Source of the DNA: Paractinoplanes tereljensis
Lineage (GTDB): Bacteria; Actinomycetota; Actinomycetes; Mycobacteriales; Micromonosporaceae
Direction: 5' to 3'
Assembly: GCF_016862435.1 (NCBI RefSeq)
Contig: NZ_BOMY01000025.1
Location: 176,704 to 240,703, forward strand
Length of the DNA: 64,000 nucleotides
Position 1 is the first letter of the stretch. The number at the start of each line of letters is the position of its first letter. This document shows positions 22,464 to 30,668 of the stretch, one piece after another. The notes below the pieces were generated by a model that was not told the origin of the DNA, made no database searches, and saw only the letters and a program-made list of their open reading frames with translations. The translations under genes and the position numbers were made by a program.

Positions 22464-24493
22464 AGCGCGAGGATGCGGTCGAGGAATTCGCGGTAACCGC
22501 GCATCGCCATCCGCATGCTCTCGGTGTCGGGGCTCGCGTTGCCGCGCAGCGGGTCCAGCTCGTCGCGCTCGGCCAGCAGCGCCTCGGTCAGCTCGTTGAC
22601 CGCGTCGGTGAGCAGGTCGTGCGCGCGGGTCAGGGCCCGCTCCGGGTCGTCGACGAACTCGGCCTTCACCTCGTGCCAGGCGGCCCGGAAGTGGCGGGTG
22701 GCGTCGTCGTCCCAGAAGGCGATGTGCCCGGCCTCGACGTCGCCGGGGCGCAGCGGCTGGTCCTCGGCCGGGGAGTCCTGGTCGTCGTCCGGGTCGGGCG
22801 CGGCGCGGCGTCCGCGGCGGACCGGCTCGACGTCCTCGAGGCTGGCCGACCGGCGCGGCGACGGCGCGTGCAGGGCGCTGTCGTCCTCCCACGGCCGGCG
22901 GATGGCCTGGTCCTCGGCGATCCGGGCGGCGGCGACGGCCGCGATGGCCTCGGCCGCGGACGGCTTGAGCAGCTCGGACGGCTTGAGCAGCTCGGCCGGC
23001 TCGCGCTTCTCGACCGGCGGGGCGGCCGGTCCGGCCGGCGCGATCGGCGGGCCGACGGGCGTGCCGACCGCGGCGGCGGACGGCGGGGTCACGGTCGGCC
23101 GGAGGCGGTCACTGTCGACAGCCGGTTTCGCCGACACCGGCGCATTCGCCGCCGGGGCGGGTGAGCCTGGGGCCAGTGAGCTCGGGGTCAGCGAACCCGG
23201 GGTCAGTGAGCTCGGGGCCGGGGACAGCGGGGCCGGTGGGCGTGGCGCCGGGGACAGCGGGGGCGGAGCCGGCGAGCGCGGGGCCGAAGCGAGCGGGGCC
23301 GGCGAGAGCGGGGCCAGCGGCGAGGCGGAACCCCGGGGCGCGGGCACACCGGAGACCGGGCCGGAAGTCGGGTCGGGCAGCGCGGGCACATAGGACGGCG
23401 GCTGGCCGTACGCCGGTGGGTGGAAACCGGGGGAGACCGGCGCGGCCGAGACCGGCGCGCCGGAGGTCGGGTTGACCACCGGGTGCGTCGAGGTCGGCAC
23501 GGACGCCCAGCCGGTCGCCTGGCGGCGCGCCTCGGGCGCGGCCGGCTCGGCGTTCTCGGCGGGGTCGCGGCGGCGGCCCTCGGGACCGTCCGCGGCGGGT
23601 ACGGAGTCCACGGGAACCGTGAAACCGGGAACGCCGGCCCGTCCGTTCATGTCAACACGCCCGTTCTCGTCGGTTGCTTCAGCCGAATCCGTCTTCGCGG
23701 CCGGCTCGCCCGCCGCCGGGCCGTCCACAGTAGACGGCTCGTCGTCCGGGTGCTTCATCCGTCCGTTCAGTTCCGGGCCACCGTGCCCGTTGCCACCGTG
23801 CCCGTTCAAGCCGGGTCGTGGCTCGTCGCCGGTGTTGCGCCCACCGAACAGGAACCGGCCGTTGCGCCCGCTCAACCCGAAGCCACCGAACGCGCCGGTG
23901 TCCCGGTCCCACGGATTAGCTCGCCGAGACTCTACGTCCTGAGCTGCGTCTTCGTCGGTGTCCGACGCGCCGGAGTGATCTGGATCGCCCCCCGGAGAGT
24001 CGTGCTGGCCACCGGCGTCCGACACCGGCCGCGCACCCGGCCCGCCGCGGGCGGCAGCGGCCGAGCCGCCCTGGACCGGCCCGTTCGAGACCGGGGCGGA
24101 GCCACTCGTGGCAGAGGTCGGCGAGGCCGGTCCGTCCGGCTTGGGTCCCTCCGGTGCCGGGCCACCCACGGGCGGCCGGGCCGCCGCGAACGGCGACGCC
24201 GGAGCGACCCCGCCGTGCTGGCCCGGACCGAGCGCGATCGGATTGCCGTGCACCGGCCCGGGCGGCTGGGAAAGAGGCGGCTGGGAAAGGGGCGGCGGGG
24301 GAAGGAACAGACCGGCGTTCTCCTCGGTGCGCCGCGAACCGAGCGCGACCATCTCAGGTTCACCCGGAAGGACTACCGAAATTTCGGGCTGCTCGGCGGT
24401 GTCGGCCGGGTCCCCGGCATCCCGATGGACCGGCCAGAAGCGGGACAGCCCGCGTGATGACCGGTTGTTGTCGGGGCTGGACGTCGGCTCCAT
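22460..24493 (-). CDS. Large Pro/Ala-rich disordered protein with a C-terminal helical domain
   Basis: 677 residues from the ATG at 24493; longer starts add arginine-rich non-coding-like sequence. Residues about 1-560 are low-complexity, rich in Pro, Ala, Ser and Gly, with short repeats such as LSQPP, SPAP and KPSELL, and look disordered. A short helix rich in Ala (AEAIAAVAAARIAED) precedes a folded C-terminal unit of about 90 residues with WHEVKAEFVDDPERALTRA and MRGYREFLDRIL. I recognise this last pattern as a helical domain recurring in actinobacterial proteins of unknown function. No signal peptide or membrane helix is seen. Confidence 0.75.
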   Translation of the reverse strand: MEPTSSPDNNRSSRGLSRFWPVHRDAGDPADTAEQPEISVVLPGEPEMVALGSRRTEENAGLFLPPPPLSQPPLSQPPGPVHGNPIALGPGQHGGVAPASPFAAARPPVGGPAPEGPKPDGPASPTSATSGSAPVSNGPVQGGSAAAARGGPGARPVSDAGGQHDSPGGDPDHSGASDTDEDAAQDVESRRANPWDRDTGAFGGFGLSGRNGRFLFGGRNTGDEPRPGLNGHGGNGHGGPELNGRMKHPDDEPSTVDGPAAGEPAAKTDSAEATDENGRVDMNGRAGVPGFTVPVDSVPAADGPEGRRRDPAENAEPAAPEARRQATGWASVPTSTHPVVNPTSGAPVSAAPVSPGFHPPAYGQPPSYVPALPDPTSGPVSGVPAPRGSASPLAPLSPAPLASAPRSPAPPPLSPAPRPPAPLSPAPSSLTPGSLTPSSLAPGSPAPAANAPVSAKPAVDSDRLRPTVTPPSAAAVGTPVGPPIAPAGPAAPPVEKREPAELLKPSELLKPSAAEAIAAVAAARIAEDQAIRRPWEDDSALHAPSPRRSASLEDVEPVRRGRRAAPDPDDDQDSPAEDQPLRPGDVEAGHIAFWDDDATRHFRAAWHEVKAEFVDDPERALTRAHDLLTDAVNELTEALLAERDELDPLRGNASPDTESMRMAMRGYREFLDRILAL

Positions 24494-24705
24494 CGGTGTA
24501 AGACTCCCGTCGCGAGGCTGCCCCACCCGCGCCCGTGAGCTGCGCGGACCCATATCCGGCGGGCAGGCACCCGCGCCCTGGGCCGGGCGCGGCGCTTGAC
24601 GACGGTACCGTCCCCGGCGTCCCGGCACATCCCCTGTGCCCGGATCGTGGCCGCGTCGCGGGGCCGATCCGGGGCGGGCTCGGCCCGCGGTGGACAATCG
24701 GTGTC

Positions 24706-25071
24706 GTGGCAGTGAAGACCGACCTCGATCCGGCCATCGCGGCGCGCCTCAAGCGCACCCCCGACGGCCTCGTCGCCGCGATCGTGCGCGAGCACGACAC
24801 CGGCGACGTGCTCATGCTCGGCTGGATGGACGACGAGGCGCTGCATCGCACGCTGACCACCGGCCGGGCCACCTACTGGTCGCGCAGCCGCCAGGAGTAC
24901 TGGGTGAAGGGCGCCACCTCCGGCCACCACCAGTACGTGAAGTCGGTCGCCCTGGACTGCGACGGCGACGCGCTGCTGGTCACCGTCGAGCAGGTCGGCG
25001 CGGCCTGCCACACCGGCGAACACACGTGTTTCCACACCGAGCTGCCGGTGACCGGCGGGGAGCGACGATGA
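24706..25071 (+). CDS. hisI: Phosphoribosyl-AMP cyclohydrolase
   Basis: 121 residues, HisI only (no HisE fusion). It opens the adenine ring of phosphoribosyl-AMP in histidine synthesis. Seen: LMLGWMDDEAL, TYWSRSRQEYWVKGATSGH, the zinc/metal-binding ALDCDGDALL, and the Cys/His motif AACHTGEHTCFH. The GTG at 24706 is chosen because the longer frame adds no conserved sequence and a -10-like GACAAT lies 7 nt upstream, fitting a leaderless start. The TGA overlaps the trpE ATG (ATGA), so hisI and trpE are coupled. Confidence 0.95.
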   Translation: MAVKTDLDPAIAARLKRTPDGLVAAIVREHDTGDVLMLGWMDDEALHRTLTTGRATYWSRSRQEYWVKGATSGHHQYVKSVALDCDGDALLVTVEQVGAACHTGEHTCFHTELPVTGGERR

Positions 25072-26600
25072 CCAGCGGTGCGGTCCGGCCCGACGAGGCG
25101 GAATTCCTGCGGCAGCGGCGCCGGGTGGTCCCGGTGACCCGGCGGCTGCTCGCCGACGGCGAGACCCCGGTCGGCGTCTACACGAAGCTGGCCGGCGGCC
25201 CCGGCACCTTCCTCCTGGAATCGGCCGAGCAGGGTGCTGGCCCGTCCGGCGCGGCCTGGTCGCGCTACTCGTTCATCGGCGTGCGCAGCGCCGCCACCCT
25301 GGTCGAGCGGGACGGCTCGGCGCACTGGCTGGGCACCCCGCCGGCCGGCGTGCCGACCGGCGGCGACCCGGTCACCGTGCTGCGCGAGACGGTCGCGGCC
25401 CTGGCCGACGGCCCGGTCGCCGAGGGCCTGCCGCCGCTGACCGGCGGCATGGTGGGCTATCTGAGCTATGACCTGGTACGCCGTTTCGAACGGTTGCCGG
25501 CCACCGCCGTCGACGACCTGCCCCTGCCCGAGCTGGGCATGATGCTCGCCACCGACCTGGTGGTGCTCGACCACTACGACGGCTCGGCGATCCTGGTGGC
25601 GAACGCCGTGGTGGGCGAGGACGCGGGCGACGCCGAGCGGCTCGCGGCGTACCACAACGCGGTCGGCCGGCTCGACGCGATGACCACCGCGCTGTCCCGC
25701 CCGACCCCGCCGATGATCTCCACGGTGGACCGCCGCCCGGCCGGCGAGCCGGTCAGCCGCACCGCCCCCGGTGAATATCAGAAGGCGGTCGAGGAGGCCA
25801 AGGAGGCGATCCGGGCCGGCGAGTGCTTCCAGATCGTGGTGGCGCAGCGCTTCGAGCGCCCCACCGACGCCAACCCGCTCGACGTGTACCGGGTGCTGCG
25901 GGCGACCAACCCCAGCCCGTACATGTATCTGTTGCGGTTTGATGATTTTGACATTGTCGGGTCCTCGCCGGAGGCGCACCTCAAGGTCAACAGCGACGAG
26001 CAAGGAGTACGGCGGGCGCTGCTGCACCCGATCGCCGGCACCCGCTGGCGCGGCGCCACCCCCGAGCAGGACGCCGCGCTCGCCGCCGAGTTGCTGGCCG
26101 ACCCGAAGGAACGCTCCGAGCACGTGATGCTTGTCGACCTGGGCCGCAACGACCTGGGCCGGGTGTGCAAGCCCGGCACGGTCGAGGTGCCGGAGTTCGC
26201 CCGCATCGAGCGGTACAGCCACGTCATGCACATCGTCTCCACGGTGACCGGCGAGCTGCGCGACGACCAGAGCACCTTCGACGCGCTGGCTGCGACGTTC
26301 CCGGCCGGCACTCTTTCCGGCGCGCCCAAGGTCCGGGCCATGGAGATCATCGAGGAGCTGGAGCCGACCCGCCGCGGCCTCTACGGCGGCACGGTCGGCT
26401 ACTTCGGCTTCGCCGGCGACATGGACATGGCGATCGCGATCCGCACCGCGCTGCTCAAGGACGGCGTCGCCTACGTGGGCGCCGGCGCCGGCATCGTGGC
26501 CGATTCGGATCCAGCCGCGGAAGAGACCGAGACCCGCAACAAGGCGGCCGCTGTGCTGGCCGCCATCGCCTCGGCGGAAACCCTGCGCGCCGCGCGATGA
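25068..26600 (+). CDS. trpE: Anthranilate synthase component I
   Basis: 510 residues. It converts chorismate plus ammonia to anthranilate, the first step of tryptophan synthesis. Anth_synt_I_N region at about 20-170, chorismate-binding domain at about 220-500 with VGSSPEAHLKV, HPIAGTRWRG, MLVDLGRNDLGRVC, TFPAGTLSGAPKVRAMEIIEELE and the closing VGAGAGIVADSDP (each a family hallmark). The Trp feedback site LLES lies near residue 45 (TFLLESAEQ). It starts inside the hisI stop codon and its own stop overlaps the next ATG. No trpG is present in the window. Confidence 0.96.
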   Translation: MTSGAVRPDEAEFLRQRRRVVPVTRRLLADGETPVGVYTKLAGGPGTFLLESAEQGAGPSGAAWSRYSFIGVRSAATLVERDGSAHWLGTPPAGVPTGGDPVTVLRETVAALADGPVAEGLPPLTGGMVGYLSYDLVRRFERLPATAVDDLPLPELGMMLATDLVVLDHYDGSAILVANAVVGEDAGDAERLAAYHNAVGRLDAMTTALSRPTPPMISTVDRRPAGEPVSRTAPGEYQKAVEEAKEAIRAGECFQIVVAQRFERPTDANPLDVYRVLRATNPSPYMYLLRFDDFDIVGSSPEAHLKVNSDEQGVRRALLHPIAGTRWRGATPEQDAALAAELLADPKERSEHVMLVDLGRNDLGRVCKPGTVEVPEFARIERYSHVMHIVSTVTGELRDDQSTFDALAATFPAGTLSGAPKVRAMEIIEELEPTRRGLYGGTVGYFGFAGDMDMAIAIRTALLKDGVAYVGAGAGIVADSDPAAEETETRNKAAAVLAAIASAETLRAAR

Positions 26601-27130
26601 ACAACCGCCGGACGTACGTCCTGACCCTGCTGGCCGCGCTGGCCGGGTCGGCGCTGGCGCTGTACGCGATCACCCGCACCTGGTCGATCCAGCTGACCCC
26701 GCGAACCGGCCTGTCCGACCTGCGCGAGGCCCACACCGGCACCGACCGCGAACCGTGGGTGACCGGCCTGGCCGTGGTCGCGCTGGCCGGCACGGGCGCG
26801 CTGCTGGCCACCGCCGGCTGGGTCCGCCGCGCCCTGGGCGCGTTGCTGGCCCTGGCCGGCGCGGGCGTGGCAGCCGGCGCGATCCTCGGCCGAGCCGGCC
26901 TCGACCCCGGCTCGGCGGGCGCCGCCGGCACGATCTGGCCGATCGCCTGCGCCATCGGCGGCGTGATCATCGTCCTGGGCGGCCTGACCGCCTTCACCCA
27001 GGGCCACCGCTGGCCCGGCATGTCAGCCCGCTACGACCGCAAACCAGCCGCCCCGGAACGCCCCTCGGTAGCCGCCGACAACCGAGCCGCCTGGGACGCC
27101 CTGGACCGAGGCGACGACCCAACCGACTAA
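26597..27130 (+). CDS. Trp biosynthesis-associated membrane protein (TIGR02234 type)
   Basis: 177 residues with four hydrophobic helices, the first LTLLAALAGSALALYAI and a periplasmic loop with TRTWSIQL. The family is found almost only next to actinobacterial trp genes; its function is unknown. A charged C-terminal tail (RYDRKPAAPERP) is likely cytoplasmic. Coupled to trpE by ATGA. It is the last gene of the hisI-trpE unit. Confidence 0.88.
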   Translation: MNNRRTYVLTLLAALAGSALALYAITRTWSIQLTPRTGLSDLREAHTGTDREPWVTGLAVVALAGTGALLATAGWVRRALGALLALAGAGVAAGAILGRAGLDPGSAGAAGTIWPIACAIGGVIIVLGGLTAFTQGHRWPGMSARYDRKPAAPERPSVAADNRAAWDALDRGDDPTD

Positions 27131-27161
27131 CCCGCCAGGTGGATTTGCTGTCCCGCGCGGC

Positions 27162-27437
27162 TCAGCGGGTCTTGGCCAGGTTGCGGGTCGGGGTGGTGGA
27201 GAGCAAGGCGGCTACCTCGCGGGTCAGGTCGTCTCGGGCCTGGTTTCGGGCTCGGTCGGCCAGCATGGCGAAGTAGGCGTTGTCGCGGGCCGTGGGGACC
27301 TTGGTGGGGCCCGCTACGGCGCGCTGCACGTTGGTCACCAGGCTGGCCGCCACCGAGACGACGGCCCGGGACACCTCGGCGAGGGTCGGGGACTGCTGGG
27401 AATCGGCCACGGGCAACTCCACGTCGATCATCTCCAC
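27162..27437 (-). CDS. Small hypothetical protein
   Basis: 91 residues from a GTG (an ATG two codons later is possible). It is alpha-helical in character, with LAEVSRAVVSVAASLVTNV and MLADRARNQARDDLTREV, and has no membrane helix, signal or known motif. It lies on the minus strand between the two halves of the trp cluster, 32 bp from the membrane-protein gene and divergent from trpC. I do not recognise a family. Confidence 0.55.
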   Translation of the reverse strand: MEMIDVELPVADSQQSPTLAEVSRAVVSVAASLVTNVQRAVAGPTKVPTARDNAYFAMLADRARNQARDDLTREVAALLSTTPTRNLAKTR

Positions 27438-27617
27438 TGGTGGGCGTCAGGGGGCGACCACCAGTCTGCCTTGTCGTCAGCATGGATGATTCGTGTTTCT
27501 GCGGCGTGACGTCGGCTTCAACGCGCCGGGGTATCCACCGATCAGATGAGGGGGCCCAGCGCAGAGCGTTGTGGCTTTTGTGTTTCCTGTGACTGACGTG
27601 ACAGCATCCGCGGGCAG

Positions 27618-27632
27618 GCGGCATTATGCCGC
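27618..27632. promoter_or_regulatory. 15-bp palindrome upstream of trpC
   Basis: GCGGCAT-T-ATGCCGC, perfect 7-bp arms, about 100 bp before the trpC start in the 291-bp region between the small minus-strand gene and trpC. It may be an operator or transcript hairpin for the trpCBA unit. No leader peptide with tandem Trp codons is visible there. Confidence 0.4.
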
Positions 27633-27728
27633 AGCCCAACTCGTGAGGCTCGCCATACCCCGGGGGGCCGGTGAAGACCGCGACCTCCTAGCATCGGGCG
27701 GAGGACACCCGGAGAGGGGAGTCATTAC

Positions 27729-28580
27729 GTGACATCCGATCAGCAGGCGGAAGCGGGCACTGGCGGGCCGCAGAACGTGCTGGAGGAAATCCTCGCCGGT
27801 GTGCGCGAGGATGTGGCGGCCCGGCAGGAGAAGGTGCCGCTCGAGCAGGTTCGAGAGCTCGCCGCGGCGGCACCACCGGCCATTGATGCTTACGCGGCGT
27901 TGCGTAAGCCCGGCGTCGCTGTGATCGCCGAGGTGAAGCGGTCGTCGCCGTCCAAGGGCGCGATCGCCGACATCCCGGACCCGGCCGAGTTGGCCGGGGA
28001 GTACGCGGCGGGCGGCGCCCGCTGCATCAGCGTGCTCACCGAGGGCCGATGGTTCGGCGGGTCGCTGGCCGACCTGGCGGCGGTTCGGCAGTCGGTCGGC
28101 ATCCCGGTCCTTCGCAAGGACTTCGTGGTCTCCAGTTATCAGGTGCACGAGGCGCGCGCGCACGGCGCCGACCTGGTGCTGCTGATCGTGGCCGCGCTCG
28201 AGCAGAACGTTCTGGTCGGGCTCCTCGAGCGGATCGAGTCGCTGGGCATGACCGCCCTCGTCGAGGTCCACAACGAGGAGGAGGCCGACCGGGCGCTCGA
28301 GGCGAACGCGAAGGTCATCGGGGTCAACGCCCGCGACCTGCGGACGCTCGAGGTCGACCGGTCGGTGTTCGAGCGGATCGCGCCCGGGCTGCCGAACAAC
28401 GTCGTCAAGATCGCCGAGTCTGGCGTGCGGGGCCCGCACGACCTGATCCGGTACGCGTCGGCCGGTGCCGACGCCGTGCTGGTGGGCGAGGGCCTGGTGA
28501 CCCAGAAGTCGCCGCGGGACGCGGTGGCCGAGCTGGTCAACGCGGGCAACCACCCGGCGACGCCGAGGCCGGTCCGATGA
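27729..28580 (+). CDS. trpC: Indole-3-glycerol phosphate synthase
   Basis: 283 residues, TIM barrel, not fused to TrpF. It converts CdRP to indole-3-glycerol phosphate. Catalytic Lys/Glu motifs are seen: IAEVKRSSPSKG near residue 70, VLRKDFVVSSYQ near 125, VEVHNEEE near 180, VIGVNARDLRTLEVD near 197 and IAESGVRGP near 230. GTG start with a GGAG-type site upstream. Its TGA overlaps the trpB ATG, so trpC-trpB-trpA are coupled in series. Confidence 0.96.
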   Translation: MTSDQQAEAGTGGPQNVLEEILAGVREDVAARQEKVPLEQVRELAAAAPPAIDAYAALRKPGVAVIAEVKRSSPSKGAIADIPDPAELAGEYAAGGARCISVLTEGRWFGGSLADLAAVRQSVGIPVLRKDFVVSSYQVHEARAHGADLVLLIVAALEQNVLVGLLERIESLGMTALVEVHNEEEADRALEANAKVIGVNARDLRTLEVDRSVFERIAPGLPNNVVKIAESGVRGPHDLIRYASAGADAVLVGEGLVTQKSPRDAVAELVNAGNHPATPRPVR

Positions 28581-29818
28581 CCGCCCCGGCCCTGCCTGAC
28601 TTATCCGGGCATTTCGGCAGATACGGCGGCCGGTTCGTCCCCGAAGCGCTCGTGCGAGCGCTGGACGAGCTGGACGCCGCCTACCGGTCGGCCAAGACCG
28701 ACCCGGAGTTCCAGGCGGAGTTCCAGGACCTCCTGCTCAACTACGCGGGTACGCCGTCCCTGCTCTACCCGGCCAAGCGGCTGTCCGCCAAGGCCGGGGC
28801 GGAGATCCTGCTCAAGCGGGAGGACCTCAACCACACCGGTGCGCACAAGGTGCGCAACGTGCTGGGGCAGGCCCTGCTCGCCAAGCGGATGGGCAAGCCC
28901 CGGGTGATCGCCGAGACCGGCGCCGGCCAGCACGGCGTGGCCAGTGCGACCGCGGCCGCCCTGCTCGACCTCGAGTGCGTGGTCTACATGGGCGAGATGG
29001 ACACCCAGCGCCAGGCGCTGAACGTGGCCCGGATGCGCATGCTGGGCGCCACCGTCATCCCGGTGACGAACGGCTCGCGCACCCTCAAGGACGCGCTCAA
29101 CGAGGCCCTGCGCGACTGGGTGGCCAGCGTGGACAACACGCACTACCTGCTCGGCACGGCGGCCGGCCCGCACCCGTTCCCGGAGATCGTCCGCGATTTC
29201 GTGGGCGGCATCGGGGTGGAGGCGCGTGCGCAGTGCCTGCGACAGATCGGGCGGCTGCCGGATGTGGTCGCGGCCTGCGTCGGCGGTGGCTCCAACGCGA
29301 TCGGCATCTTCCACGCCTTCGTCCCCGACGAGGAGGTCCGCCTCTACGGCTTCGAGGCGGGCGGCGACGGGGTGGCGACCGGGCGGCACGCGGCGTCGAT
29401 CACCGGCGGCTCGTCGGGAGTGCTGCACGGCGCCCGGACGTACGTGTTGCAGGACGACGACGGCCAGACACTCGAGTCGCACTCGATCTCGGCCGGCCTG
29501 GACTACCCGGGCGTCGGCCCCGAGCACGCCTGGCTGCACGACACCGGCCGGGCGGAATATGAGCCGGTCACCGACGCCGAGGCGATGGCCGCGTTCCAGC
29601 TGCTGTGCCGCACCGAAGGCATCATCCCGGCGATCGAGAGCGCGCACGCGGTGGCCGGTGCCCTCCGGATCATTCCCGAAATAACGGCAGAAATCGGCCG
29701 CAAGCCCACGATCGTCATCAACCTTTCGGGGCGCGGCGACAAGGACGTGCACACGGCCGGCGCCTACTTCGGCATCCTCGACGAGGTCGAGACGCTCGTT
29801 CCGGGGGAGCAAGAGTGA
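28577..29818 (+). CDS. trpB: Tryptophan synthase beta subunit
   Basis: 413 residues. It joins indole and serine to make tryptophan on PLP. The PLP lysine is Lys91 in NHTGAHKVRN, the phosphate-binding loop is VGGGSNAIG near 240, and ETGAGQHG and SGRGDKDVHT are conserved. Leu9 is encoded by TTA (28601-28603), a codon that is rare in these genomes and in Streptomyces is read only by the bldA tRNA. Coupled to trpC and trpA by 4-bp overlaps. Confidence 0.97.
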   Translation: MTAPALPDLSGHFGRYGGRFVPEALVRALDELDAAYRSAKTDPEFQAEFQDLLLNYAGTPSLLYPAKRLSAKAGAEILLKREDLNHTGAHKVRNVLGQALLAKRMGKPRVIAETGAGQHGVASATAAALLDLECVVYMGEMDTQRQALNVARMRMLGATVIPVTNGSRTLKDALNEALRDWVASVDNTHYLLGTAAGPHPFPEIVRDFVGGIGVEARAQCLRQIGRLPDVVAACVGGGSNAIGIFHAFVPDEEVRLYGFEAGGDGVATGRHAASITGGSSGVLHGARTYVLQDDDGQTLESHSISAGLDYPGVGPEHAWLHDTGRAEYEPVTDAEAMAAFQLLCRTEGIIPAIESAHAVAGALRIIPEITAEIGRKPTIVINLSGRGDKDVHTAGAYFGILDEVETLVPGEQE

Positions 29819-30618
29819 GCATTTCCGACGTTTTCGCGAAGGCGAAGTCTGCGGACAGGGCAGTACTCGTCGGCTGCATGCCGGCCGGGTTCCCGACCGT
29901 GGACGACAGCATCGCCTCGATGATCGCGATGCACGAGGCCGGCTGCGACGTCATCGAGGTCGAGCTGCCCTACTCCGACCCGGTCATGGACGGCCCGGTC
30001 ATCCAGAAGGCCAGCGACATCGCCCTCGCCGCCGGCGTGCGCACCCGCGACACGCTGCGGATCATCGAGGCGGTCGCGAACGCCGGCGCCCCGGTCGTGC
30101 TGATGACCTACTGGAACCCCATCGAGAAGTACGGGGTGAACGCGTTCGCCCGCGACCTGGCCGCGACCGGCGCCACCGGGATGATCACGCCCGACCTGAT
30201 CCCGGACGAGGCCGAGGAGTGGATCGCGGCTTCGGACGAGCACAGGATCGACCGTACGTTCCTGGTCTCGCCCTCCTCGACCGAGGAGCGGATCGCGATG
30301 ACCGTGGCGAACTGCCGGGGCTTCGTCTACGCCACCGCGCTGATGGGCGTCACCGGCGCCCGCACCGCGGTGTCCGGGCAGGCTCCGGAGCTGGTCGACC
30401 GGGTGCGACACGCCGACCGCGACATGCCGGTCGGCGTCGGCCTGGGTGTCGGCAACGGCAAGCAGGCCGCCCAGGTGGCGGCATTCGCCGACGGCGTGAT
30501 CGTCGGCAGCGCGTTGATCCGCTGCGTGCTTGACGCGCCCGACCGCGCGACCGGGCTGTCCCGGCTGCGGGCCCTGAGTGCGGAACTCGCCGAGGGAGTC
30601 CGGAACCCGGAAAAGTAG
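29815..30618 (+). CDS. trpA: Tryptophan synthase alpha subunit
   Basis: 267 residues from the GTG that overlaps the trpB stop (GTGA). It cleaves indole-3-glycerol phosphate to indole for TrpB. The catalytic Glu lies in VIEVELPYSDPVMDGP with the catalytic Asp a few residues on; GVTGART and GVGLGVGNGKQA are the phosphate-binding loops. Longer upstream frames lie inside trpB. No trpF follows; lgt starts about 50 bp downstream. Confidence 0.96.
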   Translation: MSISDVFAKAKSADRAVLVGCMPAGFPTVDDSIASMIAMHEAGCDVIEVELPYSDPVMDGPVIQKASDIALAAGVRTRDTLRIIEAVANAGAPVVLMTYWNPIEKYGVNAFARDLAATGATGMITPDLIPDEAEEWIAASDEHRIDRTFLVSPSSTEERIAMTVANCRGFVYATALMGVTGARTAVSGQAPELVDRVRHADRDMPVGVGLGVGNGKQAAQVAAFADGVIVGSALIRCVLDAPDRATGLSRLRALSAELAEGVRNPEK

Positions 30619-30668
30619 GCCCGCCCTGGGCGACCATGGCGAGCGTCGCGACGGTAGCGTGTGCACCC

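Noticed and set aside
27471..27493. TTGTCGTCA as a third PafBC-type promoter
   Set aside because: At the required 8-nt spacing the next hexamer is GATTCG, not TAnnnT.
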